Assembly (NCBI RefSeq): GCF_013328345.1
Contig: NZ_JABULX010000035.1
Span: 1 to 41,760, forward strand
Reading direction: 5' to 3'
Length of the DNA: 41,760 bases
From: Marinifaba aquimaris
Lineage (GTDB): Bacteria > Pseudomonadota > Gammaproteobacteria > Enterobacterales > Alteromonadaceae
Position 1 is the stretch's first letter. Each line of letters opens with the position of its first letter. Positions 27,923-41,517 of the stretch are shown here, piece by piece. The notes below the pieces were generated by a model. That model had not been told where the DNA came from. It saw only the letters and a program-made list of their open reading frames with translations, and made no database searches. The translations under genes and the position numbers were made by a program.

Positions 27923-30226
27923 ATGCGGTACACTTCCTTTTCGATGCTCACCGGTTTACTCGTTTCCAGCTTTGCTCAAGCCAATGAATTGGAAGATATA
28001 TCTATCGACAATTTACAAGCCATGTCGTTGGGTGAGTTGCTCGAATTAGAAGTGATTACTCCCTCTCGTACCAAGCAAAAGCTGATTGATGCACCAGCCA
28101 ACATAACGGTGATTAACCAAGTTCAAATTCAGCAGCGCGGTTATTCTAATTTAGTACAGGTACTAGAAGATGTACCTGGTTTTGACTTTGCAACGTATCA
28201 AGACGGTGGTGGTGAATACCCTACACATAGCTCTGCCCGGGGGATTGGCGGGGATCCTGGTAATCCTAAGTTATTAATTTTACTAGACGGTATCATTCAA
28301 AATCACATCGCTTTTAACTGGTCTCAACTTTGGGGTGAGGAAAACATCTTTGCCGACCTTGAACGCATCGAAATCATTCAAGGCCCAGGTTCCGCTATTT
28401 ATGGTGCTAACGCTTTTTCTGGTGTTGTTCATTTCATTACTAAACGCTATGTCAAAGAGCCCAATACCAAAGTTGATGTCAAACTGGCAGACAACAGTAC
28501 GCAGTCCCTGACGGTGACGCATCAAAGCCTTTATAAAGATTTCCATCTCAATGCCGCATTGAAAACTTATTCAAGTGATGGCGATATGGGAAAAGACAGA
28601 TTTGACCCTGCGGGTTACTTTTCATCACACCCTTGGCCTGTTTGGCTTGAAGAAAATTATGATGAAAACAACCAATATCAAAAAAATGTGGTTAATCCAT
28701 ACGCTGGGCAATACTTAGATGCAGGTTTTAATACAGAGCAAAATCACTGGGCGATTCGGGTCAATGCCAGTTATTTTTCACCAGAAGAAGAAAGCAAGTT
28801 AGCGGGTATCAGTAAAATTAGCTTTGGTTTTCACTTGTGGGACCAAGAAAGTGGCTTAGCCAGTTATGTACCTAGCTATGAATATCAGGCCACAGCAGAT
28901 AATTTTAAATCCCATCACAGTGGTAAACACGCCTATTTAGATCTCGACTACCGCCTCAGTAGTGATTTAAAAACTAAAACACGTGCTTGGTATAGAGAAA
29001 ATAGACAATTACCCGACACAGGTTTTAGGTACAGCTATCGCTTTGTCGATTTAACTAAGAGTTATCACAGCTTCAATTCGCAGATTGGTATTGAGCCTCA
29101 ACTAGAATGGCAAAGAGATAAAGACTCTACTTTATTAGTTGGTATGAGATTAATGCAAAGCGATAAAATGGATCAGTTAGTTTCACTGGGTGCTGAGCAA
29201 TTGGGCCATGATCCAGTTACCGACTCATCTTGGCATAGAGCCACCGAAGGTGATAACCCTCAGCTTGGTTTACCTGAACGTGAACCTGTTAATAAAGTAT
29301 CAGAACAAGCGCTCTACAGTACCTACGATTCGGTATTGGCCGACAACTGGAATTACAGCTTAGGGCTTAGATATGACAATAGCGATGATTATGGCGATAC
29401 ATTAAACCCGCGTTTAGGTTTTATCTATAAGGTGCCAGTTGAACTTTTTGAAAGGCTTAATGTTAAGTTTTTATATGGTGAAGCATTTAGAGAGCCGTCT
29501 GTTTTTGAATTAACCGATGAATTTCGCGGTAATGAAAATTTAGAGCCTGAAGAAATTAGTACTTATGAAGTGGTTAGTCAGGGCAGTTGGATTGCCGAAA
29601 ATAATGATGCTTGGATTCAAGCGCTGACATTTAGTGCTTCTGTTTATTACTCTGATTTACAAAATCTTATCTCATTAGTGGCCAACCCTGGCTCAGAAAG
29701 TGGGGTTATTTATAGCAACACTGATGATACGCAAGTTCGCGGAGCAACGCTAAGCTCTGATTTACAACTAGGGCGAAACCTCAAGTCTTATATTAATTAT
29801 CACTTTAATGAATGTGATGCCGGTGATGGTTGGAAAGATATTCCAAATGTTGCTACACACAAAATTAATGCAGGTATAAATTATCAAACTGAGTGGGCTA
29901 ATTTTGATCTTAGAGTCAATTATGTCGGCGAACGAGAAGTACCTGATACCAACAGCTACTTTGCTCATGAAAAGGCGCCTTCATATACTAAAGTAAATGC
30001 TGTTGTCACCAGCCGCTCATTTAATTACGCTGGCTTTGAACTTCAACCACAGTTAAAAATCAACAATCTATTAGATGAAGATTATTACGGAGTAGGGCGT
30101 CAAGATGGTCGTAGTTTGGTCACAGATTATGATCCGATTACTAACCCTAATCCAGAAGGCTTCGCTCCTGCTTATCACCCCCAATCAGGTCGTACACTTG
30201 AGTTTAATCTCAGTGTGAAATTCTAA
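27923..30226 (+). CDS. TonB-dependent receptor, divergent from the YfiR operon
   Basis: 767 residues. A signal peptide ends near AQA (about residue 20). It is followed by the segment MSLGELLELEVITPSRTKQKL, also present in similar form in the divergent receptor. The plug has VLEDVPGFDF, SARGIGGDPGNPKLLILLDG and EIIQGPGSAIYGANAFSGVVHFITK. The barrel carries the two-lobed RPSV/EPSVFELTDEF block and ends in Phe (NLSVKF). The ribosome site AAGAGAG is 10 bases before the ATG. The ligand is unknown. It lies just before two Fur-box-controlled RNA genes, but I see no strong Fur box in its own 144-base divergent promoter region. Confidence 0.85.
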   Translation: MRYTSFSMLTGLLVSSFAQANELEDISIDNLQAMSLGELLELEVITPSRTKQKLIDAPANITVINQVQIQQRGYSNLVQVLEDVPGFDFATYQDGGGEYPTHSSARGIGGDPGNPKLLILLDGIIQNHIAFNWSQLWGEENIFADLERIEIIQGPGSAIYGANAFSGVVHFITKRYVKEPNTKVDVKLADNSTQSLTVTHQSLYKDFHLNAALKTYSSDGDMGKDRFDPAGYFSSHPWPVWLEENYDENNQYQKNVVNPYAGQYLDAGFNTEQNHWAIRVNASYFSPEEESKLAGISKISFGFHLWDQESGLASYVPSYEYQATADNFKSHHSGKHAYLDLDYRLSSDLKTKTRAWYRENRQLPDTGFRYSYRFVDLTKSYHSFNSQIGIEPQLEWQRDKDSTLLVGMRLMQSDKMDQLVSLGAEQLGHDPVTDSSWHRATEGDNPQLGLPEREPVNKVSEQALYSTYDSVLADNWNYSLGLRYDNSDDYGDTLNPRLGFIYKVPVELFERLNVKFLYGEAFREPSVFELTDEFRGNENLEPEEISTYEVVSQGSWIAENNDAWIQALTFSASVYYSDLQNLISLVANPGSESGVIYSNTDDTQVRGATLSSDLQLGRNLKSYINYHFNECDAGDGWKDIPNVATHKINAGINYQTEWANFDLRVNYVGEREVPDTNSYFAHEKAPSYTKVNAVVTSRSFNYAGFELQPQLKINNLLDEDYYGVGRQDGRSLVTDYDPITNPNPEGFAPAYHPQSGRTLEFNLSVKF

Positions 30227-30232
30227 ATTGAT

Positions 30233-30259
30233 TGGCAAGTATGTCTCATATACTTGCCA
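30233..30259 (+). terminator. Stem-loop after TonB receptor gene (weak terminator)
   Basis: TGGCAAGTAT pairs perfectly with ATACTTGCCA around a 7-base loop, directly after the receptor stop. No T-run follows, so it may protect the 3' end or terminate with help. Confidence 0.5.
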
Positions 30260-30283
30260 GCTGTGAATATTCAAAATTAATTA

Positions 30284-30365
30284 AATAAGAATTATTTTCA
30301 TTTAGTGCTTGACGGCGTTCTTATATGCGCGTAAAGTTAAACGCAATTGAGAATCACTATCAATT
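30284..30365 (+). promoter_or_regulatory. Fur-flanked promoter of small RNA copy 1
   Basis: A sigma70 promoter, TTGACG (30309-30314) and TAAAGT (30332-30337), has a 17-base spacer. A Fur-like site lies just upstream (30284-30302, AATAAGAATTATTTTCATT). A second lies over the expected start site (30345-30365, core GAGAATCACTATCAA). The same layout is found in copy 2. Confidence 0.75.
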
Positions 30366-30524
30366 AGCAATTCGTTTTAAAGATATTTATAAAGCAACTT
30401 GCTTTATACGCCGTCTCCGTGGCTAGCGTCCCAAGGATTTATTCATCGAGAATATGGAAGTTTTTGGTGGCGCTATTTCTTTAAGCGCTTATAGGTTTCA
30501 GGTCCCTATAAGCGCTTTTCTTTT
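30344..30524 (+). ncRNA. Putative iron-regulated small RNA, copy 1
   Basis: About 180 bases from the inferred start (7 bases after the -10) to the end of the terminator T-run. The 5' part has a hairpin, ATAAAGC-AACTT-GCTTTAT. The conserved core (30414-30475) begins TCTCCGTGGCTAGCG. It can fold into three nested helices: TAGCG (30424-30428) with CGCTA (30471-30475), CCAA (30431-30434) with TTGG (30464-30467), and TATTC (30440-30444) with GAATA (30450-30454). A strong terminator follows. The core is about 90% identical to copy 2. No conserved reading frame links the copies, so a non-coding RNA is the best call. I do not recognise the RyhB or PrrF core in it. The exact 5' end is inferred. Confidence 0.75.
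30483..30524 (+). terminator. Intrinsic terminator of small RNA copy 1
   Basis: A perfect 13-bp stem, AAGCGCTTATAGG with CCTATAAGCGCTT, has loop TTTCAGGTC and tail TTCTTTT. The 9-base loop is identical in copy 2. Confidence 0.92.
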
Positions 30525-30639
30525 ATCTGCAGCTTTATATCTAAGACTTCAGAGAGTATCTATCACCAAGCATATTTTATAGGTTGTTTTTGGCATCTGT
30601 TGTGCCCTTTTCGAAGTTAATATTATGCCTATAAAATTA

Positions 30640-30721
30640 AATGATAATTATTTTCATTTGGGTATTGATCTTTGAATAAAGCATAAGTATAGTTAAACGC
30701 AATTGATAATCACTATCATTT
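30640..30721 (+). promoter_or_regulatory. Fur-flanked promoter of small RNA copy 2
   Basis: TTGATC (30665-30670) and TATAGT (30688-30693) are spaced by 17 bases. Fur-like site 1 is AATGATAATTATTTTCATT (30640-30658). Site 2 (30701-30721) contains TGATAATCACTATCA, a 7-1-7 palindrome with one mismatch, at the predicted transcription start. These are the best Fur-box matches in the window. Confidence 0.82.
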
Positions 30722-30891
30722 AGTGGCAGTCGATTACTGTGAGTTTGCTCTAGGTTTGCCGATTTTTAGCTAACTCCCAATCTCCGTGGCTAGCGTACCA
30801 AGGATATATTCATCAGAATATGGAAGTTTGTTGGTTTCGCTAATTTAGTAGGCGCTTATGGGTTTCAGGTCCCCATAAGCGCCTCTTTTTT
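30700..30891 (+). ncRNA. Putative iron-regulated small RNA, copy 2
   Basis: About 190 bases. The core at 30781-30842 repeats that of copy 1, with the same nested helices: TAGCG (30791-30795) with CGCTA (30838-30842), ACCAA (30797-30801) with TTGGT (30831-30835), and ATATTC (30806-30811) with GAATAT (30816-30821). Two helices are one pair longer than in copy 1, so the changes keep or extend pairing. The 5' third differs from copy 1, which may give each RNA some private targets. The CTCC in the unpaired flank before the core could pair with Shine-Dalgarno sequences. The ATG in the core opens only 8 codons here and differs from copy 1 after three, against a peptide role. Confidence 0.77.
30851..30891 (+). 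terminator. Intrinsic terminator of small RNA copy 2
   Basis: A perfect 12-bp stem, GGCGCTTATGGG with CCCATAAGCGCC, has the loop TTTCAGGTC and tail TCTTTTTT. Confidence 0.93.
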
Positions 30892-31427
30892 ATCTAAACT
30901 CAGCCTATTTCTCTTCACTAAAGTATTACAGCAATGACATAGTTGCTCGCTATATAAACACTTCTCATGCCTTAACCAGGGCTTAAATTGATCAATTTTT
31001 CATCTTTGCAACATTTATAAATGAATTGAGATCTCACTTTAACATTTGATCAGAATACCTATAAAAGCTAGGGCTTTTTATCGTCTATTTGAGTGGTTTA
31101 CTGTAATTTTTATGTTAATAAAATGTTAAATTAAGATCTTTTTTTGATCACTGCTTAGCTACTTGTCTTGTGAGGTTTTACATTTAAATTGCTGATTTAT
31201 ATTGTTTTATTTTTGTTTTTACAGTTTTTTAACTTTTTGTAGCTAAGTTAATTTAGTTTTCTTTGCCATTTTTGTTGTTAATTATGTTGCCTAAATGTTA
31301 ATTATTGTGTAGTTTTAGTATTGCAATTGTTTCTACTTTTCGTGTTGATTGAAAAATGAGCGTTATTTAGTCAACACATTACAAAAAGTAAAAACTCTTA
31401 ATAATAAAAGCTATAAAGGGGCTTTAA
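30892..31427 (+). other. Long AT-rich chitinase upstream region
   Basis: 536 bases without a gene. It holds a 14-bp perfect palindrome, AAATTGATCAATTT (30985-30998). A 7-bp inverted repeat, GTGTTGA (31342-31348) with TCAACAC (31371-31377), lies about 50 bases before the ATG. A small hairpin AAAAGC-TAGG-GCTTTT is at 31063-31078. The chitinase ribosome site, AAAGGGGC, is 7 bases before its ATG. The chitinase promoter must be here, but I cannot pick one -35/-10 pair with confidence in such AT-rich DNA. Confidence 0.5.
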
Positions 31428-36860
<5,433 letters not shown>

Positions 36861-36882
36861 TAGAGTCTAGTTACTAAACTTC

Positions 36883-36909
36883 AAAAGGGAGCCTAATGGC
36901 TCCCTTTTT
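36883..36909 (+). terminator. Intrinsic terminator of the chitinase gene
   Basis: A perfect 11-bp stem, AAAAGGGAGCC with GGCTCCCTTTT, has a TAAT loop and ends in TTTTTG. It separates the chitinase from the following gene cluster. Confidence 0.93.
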
Positions 36910-37103
36910 GTTTTATAACTCTCTTAAAATATTCAATTAATAAAATGGCTCAAGCGCTGTAATTCAAACACTACAACCTCAGCTGGTAAGAGCAGTTCTG
37001 ACAAATTTATTACACTTTTTTTTAACATACCTTTCACATAAGCTATTTATTATCTCGCCTTTTTATCCGCTCAACCACGCTAAATGGCGGGCTCTATCGT
37101 GCT

Positions 37104-38702
37104 ATGCAGTATCAGCGCATCGTTATAACAATAAGCAGAATACATACGATGAAATTTGCTCGATGTTGTTTTGTTGCTATTCACTTGGTGGCTACAGCAG
37201 CTTTATTAATTAGCCTGTTTACTGGCTTGCGTATTCGCGCAGTGCTTGATGATTTTTGGCGTAATTACAGTTACTTATTGCCACAAGGTGAAGTGATCTC
37301 TATTCACTTGTTATCGGGCATGCTACTGAGCTTAGCCGCTTTTTGTTATCTAATTTATACGCGTCTAAAACAACAAGATAAGAAAAGAACTACGACGCGT
37401 TTAAAGCACAAATACCATCATTTGGTGATTAGACTAGGGCACTGGGTTTTAATTACAGCCATCATTTCTGGTTGGTTGATTTGGCTGCAGGCCCCGGTTA
37501 TTAACAAGCTTGCTAGTATCTTGCACTATTTGATGGCGCTTGCTGTTATCGCTTATTTATTTTCCCATAGCTATTTTCATTTTATTGATTCAGGCGTTGG
37601 CGGATTAAAGCGCGTTTTTGTACCCGGCAAAGGGCTCAAGCCCCTCTTTTTTATTATTGTCTTTTCACTACCGGCATTGGCTTGGCTGAGTCATGCATTT
37701 ATCGCTCAAAACCAATATCAAACCTTGTTAGTAGATGACTTAAACCCTGATACACATATCGATATCGATGGTATCGCCAATGAAGGCATTTGGCAGCAGG
37801 CCCATCAAATTAGCGTATTAACGCATGGTGGGGCGAATTTTGATAATGGCCAAACACGTATTTGGGCACAGGCCGTACAAAATGAGCAAGAAATATATTT
37901 TGCTCTTCGCTGGCAAGATGCAAATGAAAGTTTATCCCACTTACCGTTAAAGAAAACCGAGCAAGGTTGGAAGGTTAAACAGCAAGGTTTTCATCATTTT
38001 GATGAAACTGAGCATTACGAAGATAAGTTTGCGGTCATGCTTTCTAATTCTTGCGACTATGGTGCTGATGGTACTGCGCATCTTGGCCATCAACCCTTAA
38101 AAGATAAACCCGTAAACTGGCATCAAAAGGGCTATCACGCCAGTTTAGATAACCAAGTACGTGATTTATGGCATTGGAAAGCTGTTCGCACCAATGGCAT
38201 GCTGCTTGCGGATGATAACTTTATTGGTAAGCCTATTTCACATAAACCTGGCGTTCGACGTTATACCGCTGGATACCAAGCTGATGGTAAAGAAAGTGGT
38301 GCGTATGTGATGAATTGGCTTTGGTATAAACCCGATATCATCGTGCCAAAGCGCTTGCCACAAGATAACAATAAGCTCGCGTTGTTTAATCAAAATGCAT
38401 TACTGCCTTGGTTTGAATCAACGCCTTATCACAAAACAACAGACCGATATCCAGTAGGCACGGAATTACCCTCGGTACTGTATCGCTCTAACCGCTTTGA
38501 AGGCGATCGCGCGAATGTACGTGCCAAAGGTATTTGGAAAGATGGCTATTGGCATTTAGAGCTCGCTCGAAAACTCGATACGGGTTCGCAAAAAGATGTG
38601 GTTATCGATTCGGGTGTGTGTATTTGGTTCTCGGCATTTGATCGTTCTCAGGTTGCCCATACTCGCCATGTTCGAGCCATTCAATTGGTGTTTGCTTCAT
38701 GA
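37104..38702 (+). CDS. Cytochrome b561-type membrane protein fused to an EB_dh/DOMON-like heme domain
   Basis: Up to 532 residues; a start at the ATG at 37149 (MKFARCCF) is equally possible and would remove 15 residues. Five membrane helices (about 20-44, 64-88, 107-129, 136-160, 180-202) carry candidate heme ligands His27, His68, His113 and His141, the layout of b561/hydrogenase cytochrome b proteins. The C-terminal half (about 214-530) begins DGIANEGIWQQAHQI and has IYFALRWQDANES and EDKFAVMLSNSCDYG, resembling ethylbenzene-dehydrogenase gamma-type heme domains. Five helices would place it in the periplasm. The fusion parallels eukaryotic b561-DOMON (CYBDOM) proteins. The stop overlaps the next start (ATGA). 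The electron donor and acceptor are unknown. Confidence 0.75.
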   Translation: MQYQRIVITISRIHTMKFARCCFVAIHLVATAALLISLFTGLRIRAVLDDFWRNYSYLLPQGEVISIHLLSGMLLSLAAFCYLIYTRLKQQDKKRTTTRLKHKYHHLVIRLGHWVLITAIISGWLIWLQAPVINKLASILHYLMALAVIAYLFSHSYFHFIDSGVGGLKRVFVPGKGLKPLFFIIVFSLPALAWLSHAFIAQNQYQTLLVDDLNPDTHIDIDGIANEGIWQQAHQISVLTHGGANFDNGQTRIWAQAVQNEQEIYFALRWQDANESLSHLPLKKTEQGWKVKQQGFHHFDETEHYEDKFAVMLSNSCDYGADGTAHLGHQPLKDKPVNWHQKGYHASLDNQVRDLWHWKAVRTNGMLLADDNFIGKPISHKPGVRRYTAGYQADGKESGAYVMNWLWYKPDIIVPKRLPQDNNKLALFNQNALLPWFESTPYHKTTDRYPVGTELPSVLYRSNRFEGDRANVRAKGIWKDGYWHLELARKLDTGSQKDVVIDSGVCIWFSAFDRSQVAHTRHVRAIQLVFAS

Positions 38703-39355
38703 AAACCGCGCGCTTGATTTACAGCATATTAACCATTTTGGTATTCACTGCTTGGTGTTATTGGCAACTAGAAACCCCCGTTGACTTTGCCGATTATAGG
38801 TTTGCAAAAATTGCTAGTAATGGTGAGCCATTAAACCCTTGGCAAGGTCCATGGGCTTGTACCTTAGACAAAGAGCAAGGTTTGTTATGGGAAGTGAAAA
38901 CCGATGATGAATCAATTCACGATGGTTACTGGACCTATTCTTGGTATGACGGTCAGCAAGGTCAAGATAACTTTGGTGATTGCTACTTTGAAGATAACCG
39001 TTGTGACACTTTAGATCTTGTCATTAGAACCAACCAGCAAGCCTTGTGTAATGTCAGAGGCTGGCGTTTGCCGACGAGTGCAGAATTACAGTCGCTCTAT
39101 AGGCTCAATACCTTGCCGCAACAAGCACAGATTGCGACACAATATTTCCCACAAATCAAAAATGGTGATTACTGGAGCAGCGATCATCATCAAGCATTGA
39201 CGGGGCATTATCAACGATTTGGCCATGGTGCCAAAGCCTTCAATTTCTTTTCCCAATCCGAGTTGAACCTGCCTTATCGAAATGCAGCATTTGTGATCTT
39301 GGTAACTGAACAGTTGCCAAGTTCGCGAACCGAGGCGGGAGTGCTATCCCGCTGA
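38699..39355 (+). CDS. Membrane-anchored DUF1566-like protein
   Basis: 218 residues. An N-terminal helix (7-24) anchors or exports the protein. The periplasmic part has GLLWEVK, CNVRGWRLPTSAELQSLY and GDYWSSD, the hallmarks of DUF1566/Lcl C-terminal domains, which are common in secreted and surface proteins of marine bacteria and have a lectin-like fold. Four of its cysteines (CTLD, CYFED, RCDTL, LCNV) could form disulfides. It is translationally coupled (ATGA) to the b561 fusion protein, so the two probably work as a pair. Its own function is unknown. Confidence 0.7.
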   Translation: MKTARLIYSILTILVFTAWCYWQLETPVDFADYRFAKIASNGEPLNPWQGPWACTLDKEQGLLWEVKTDDESIHDGYWTYSWYDGQQGQDNFGDCYFEDNRCDTLDLVIRTNQQALCNVRGWRLPTSAELQSLYRLNTLPQQAQIATQYFPQIKNGDYWSSDHHQALTGHYQRFGHGAKAFNFFSQSELNLPYRNAAFVILVTEQLPSSRTEAGVLSR

Positions 39356-39399
39356 TTTTAAGCAGTCAGAAGAACTGCATTCAACTTTGGAGCAAAACA

Positions 39400-41505
39400 A
39401 TGAAAAGGCTAAGCCTAGCAATAATGGCATTGGCAGGAGTCGGCTTGTCCACTTCTGCTGTTGCAGGCAGTAAATATCACAGGTTAGTTTGGGATGCGAG
39501 TCCGCAAACTCAAGCGACTATCGGCTTTACACCAGATGGCGGCTCTGGCCACTATGTGAAGTATGGTTATTCAACCGATGAAAATACCTGGCAATCAAAA
39601 TCAGTGACGGCAAAACACACTTTTGGCGGTAGCTTGAAAAGTGAGTTTGTTAAATTAACCGGCTTAAGAGCCAATTCTGATGTCTATTACCGAGTATGTG
39701 ATAGCACAGGCTGTGATGATAGATTGTGGTTTAAAACGGCCCCTAGCGATAATTCACCTTTTATTGCCATTGCCGGTGGTGATACGCGTACCGGGTGGAC
39801 CACTCGTCGTAGCGGCAATCAGTTAGTCGCAAAAATCCGTCCGTTATTTATCATGCACGGTGGTGATTACACCAATGCGAACTCTGCATCAGAAATGTCG
39901 AGCTACTTATCTGATTGGCAGCAAACGTTTTCATCTGATGTGATTGGCAGCACAAGTTATAAGCGTATTTATCCATTTGTCGCTACACATGGTAACCATG
40001 AAGACAATAACTACAGTACGCTTTGTCAGGTGTTTGGTGTCGATTACGACCAAAATGGCGCGTGTAATCCATCGGATACTTATGGTGCATTCAATGTATC
40101 GCCTTTACTTAGGGTTTATACACTGAACAGTCAGTTCAAAGATTCAGGTTGGTCAAGCTATGCGACATCAATGAACAATTGGTTACGCAGTGATTTAGCT
40201 TCATCGGGTAGTAGCGCTAAATGGCGTTTTGCTCAATATCACAAACCTATGTACCCACATTACACAGGTAAGTCTGATAACACTATTTTGCACACTTGGT
40301 GGGCGAACAATTTTTACAACTATGATATGAACTTAGTTGTTGAATCGGACACTCATATCAATAAGTTAACTGAAGCTTTAAGGCCTTCAGGTAGTGGCTT
40401 TAGTGCAACGACTTCTGGTGGTACAGTTTATGTTGGTGAAGGTAGTTGGGGTGCACCAGCGCGCTCTGCCAATGATCCAAAATCATGGACTATTGATTTA
40501 GCGAGTATTCAGCAGTTCAAAGTGATCAGTGTTACAGCTGATAACTTAGAAGTGCGTACAGCGCAATTTAGCTCTTCAGCTAGTACGTTATCTCGCAGTG
40601 CCCGTGCTGCCGATTCGCTTGCTTTACCTACAGGTGTTAACTGGTGGAGTGCAGCTTCGGTTGGTCAAGTGCTGAAACTCAATCGCGCAAGCAATGGCTT
40701 ATCTGTGATTGATACAGGTGGCGTAACTGATCCGACTGATCCTCCTGCCGGTGGCGCCTTGGAAAATGGCAAAGCAAAAACAAATTTGTCAGGTAGCAGA
40801 GGCTCAAGCACTTACTTTGAACTTGATGTCCCTGCCAATGCAAGTAACTTGAGCTTTGCTATATCAGGCGGTTCAGGTGATGCAGATTTATATGTCAAGT
40901 TCGGCAGTAAACCTAGTTCATCAAGCTATGATTGTCGTCCATACCGCAATGGTAATAGCGAAAGCTGTGATATTACCCCGGTCCAAGCTGGTACTTACCA
41001 TGTTATGTTACAAGGTTACTCGTCGTTCTCTGGACTTACTTTGTTAGGCCAATACACAGCGGGTTCGGGTAATAACAATCAAGCACCCGTAGCTGATTTC
41101 TCTTTTACCACAAATAACTTAGCAGTTAGTTTTAAAGAAAACGCTTCTGATGATAAAGCGGTCACTAGTTATGCTTGGAATTTTGGCGATGGCTCAAATT
41201 CTTCATCAAGTAACCCTAATCACACATACAGCCAAGCTGGTACCTATTCGGTTTCTCTAACCGTTAAAGATGCTGAAGGTGAGCAAAGTGTGAAGACTAA
41301 ATCAGTTTCTGTCACATCAGGGAATTCAGGTGGTACTGGTTGCTCTGGTGTAGAAACATGGAACGCAAGCGCAGTTTACTTAACTGACGACCAAGTTGCC
41401 TACAATGGTGTTAAATACCGTGCTCGCTGGTGGAATCAGGGGGATAACCCTGCATCAAACTCTGGCCCTTGGGCTGTTTGGGATGAATTAGGCACGTGTA
41501 ACTAA
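39400..41505 (+). CDS. Secreted purple-acid-phosphatase-like metallophosphoesterase with PPC, PKD and chitin-binding domains
   Basis: 701 residues with a signal peptide ending at about Ala22 (TSAVA). An Fn3-like domain (25-112) precedes a calcineurin-type phosphoesterase domain (about 120-390). Its metal ligands are visible: GGDTR (Asp128), GGDYT (Asp156, Tyr157), GNHE (Asn199, His200), YHKPMYPH (His281, His287) and SDTH (His319). A Tyr after the second Asp is the purple acid phosphatase feature. Next come a PPC domain (454-555; GDADLYVKFGSKP), a PKD domain (560-640; YAWNFGDGS) and a C-terminal CBM5/12 (648-701) with YRARWWNQGDNPAS. The last module is of the same kind as the chitinase C-terminus. 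This suggests the phosphoesterase is held on chitin or cell-wall glycan outside the cell. The substrate is unknown. Confidence 0.88.
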   Translation: MKRLSLAIMALAGVGLSTSAVAGSKYHRLVWDASPQTQATIGFTPDGGSGHYVKYGYSTDENTWQSKSVTAKHTFGGSLKSEFVKLTGLRANSDVYYRVCDSTGCDDRLWFKTAPSDNSPFIAIAGGDTRTGWTTRRSGNQLVAKIRPLFIMHGGDYTNANSASEMSSYLSDWQQTFSSDVIGSTSYKRIYPFVATHGNHEDNNYSTLCQVFGVDYDQNGACNPSDTYGAFNVSPLLRVYTLNSQFKDSGWSSYATSMNNWLRSDLASSGSSAKWRFAQYHKPMYPHYTGKSDNTILHTWWANNFYNYDMNLVVESDTHINKLTEALRPSGSGFSATTSGGTVYVGEGSWGAPARSANDPKSWTIDLASIQQFKVISVTADNLEVRTAQFSSSASTLSRSARAADSLALPTGVNWWSAASVGQVLKLNRASNGLSVIDTGGVTDPTDPPAGGALENGKAKTNLSGSRGSSTYFELDVPANASNLSFAISGGSGDADLYVKFGSKPSSSSYDCRPYRNGNSESCDITPVQAGTYHVMLQGYSSFSGLTLLGQYTAGSGNNNQAPVADFSFTTNNLAVSFKENASDDKAVTSYAWNFGDGSNSSSSNPNHTYSQAGTYSVSLTVKDAEGEQSVKTKSVSVTSGNSGGTGCSGVETWNASAVYLTDDQVAYNGVKYRARWWNQGDNPASNSGPWAVWDELGTCN

Positions 41506-41517
41506 TTACGCACTAAA

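Noticed and set aside
30414-30524. Riboswitch with terminator
   Set aside because: No gene follows closely: copy 1 is followed by copy 2, and copy 2 is more than 500 bases from the chitinase start. Free-standing sRNAs fit better.
30454-30580. Small peptide gene starting at the ATG in the core of small RNA copy 1
   Set aside because: The matching ATG in copy 2 (30820) gives only 8 codons, with a different sequence after the third codon. The frame in copy 1 runs through the terminator hairpin, and no ribosome site is well placed.
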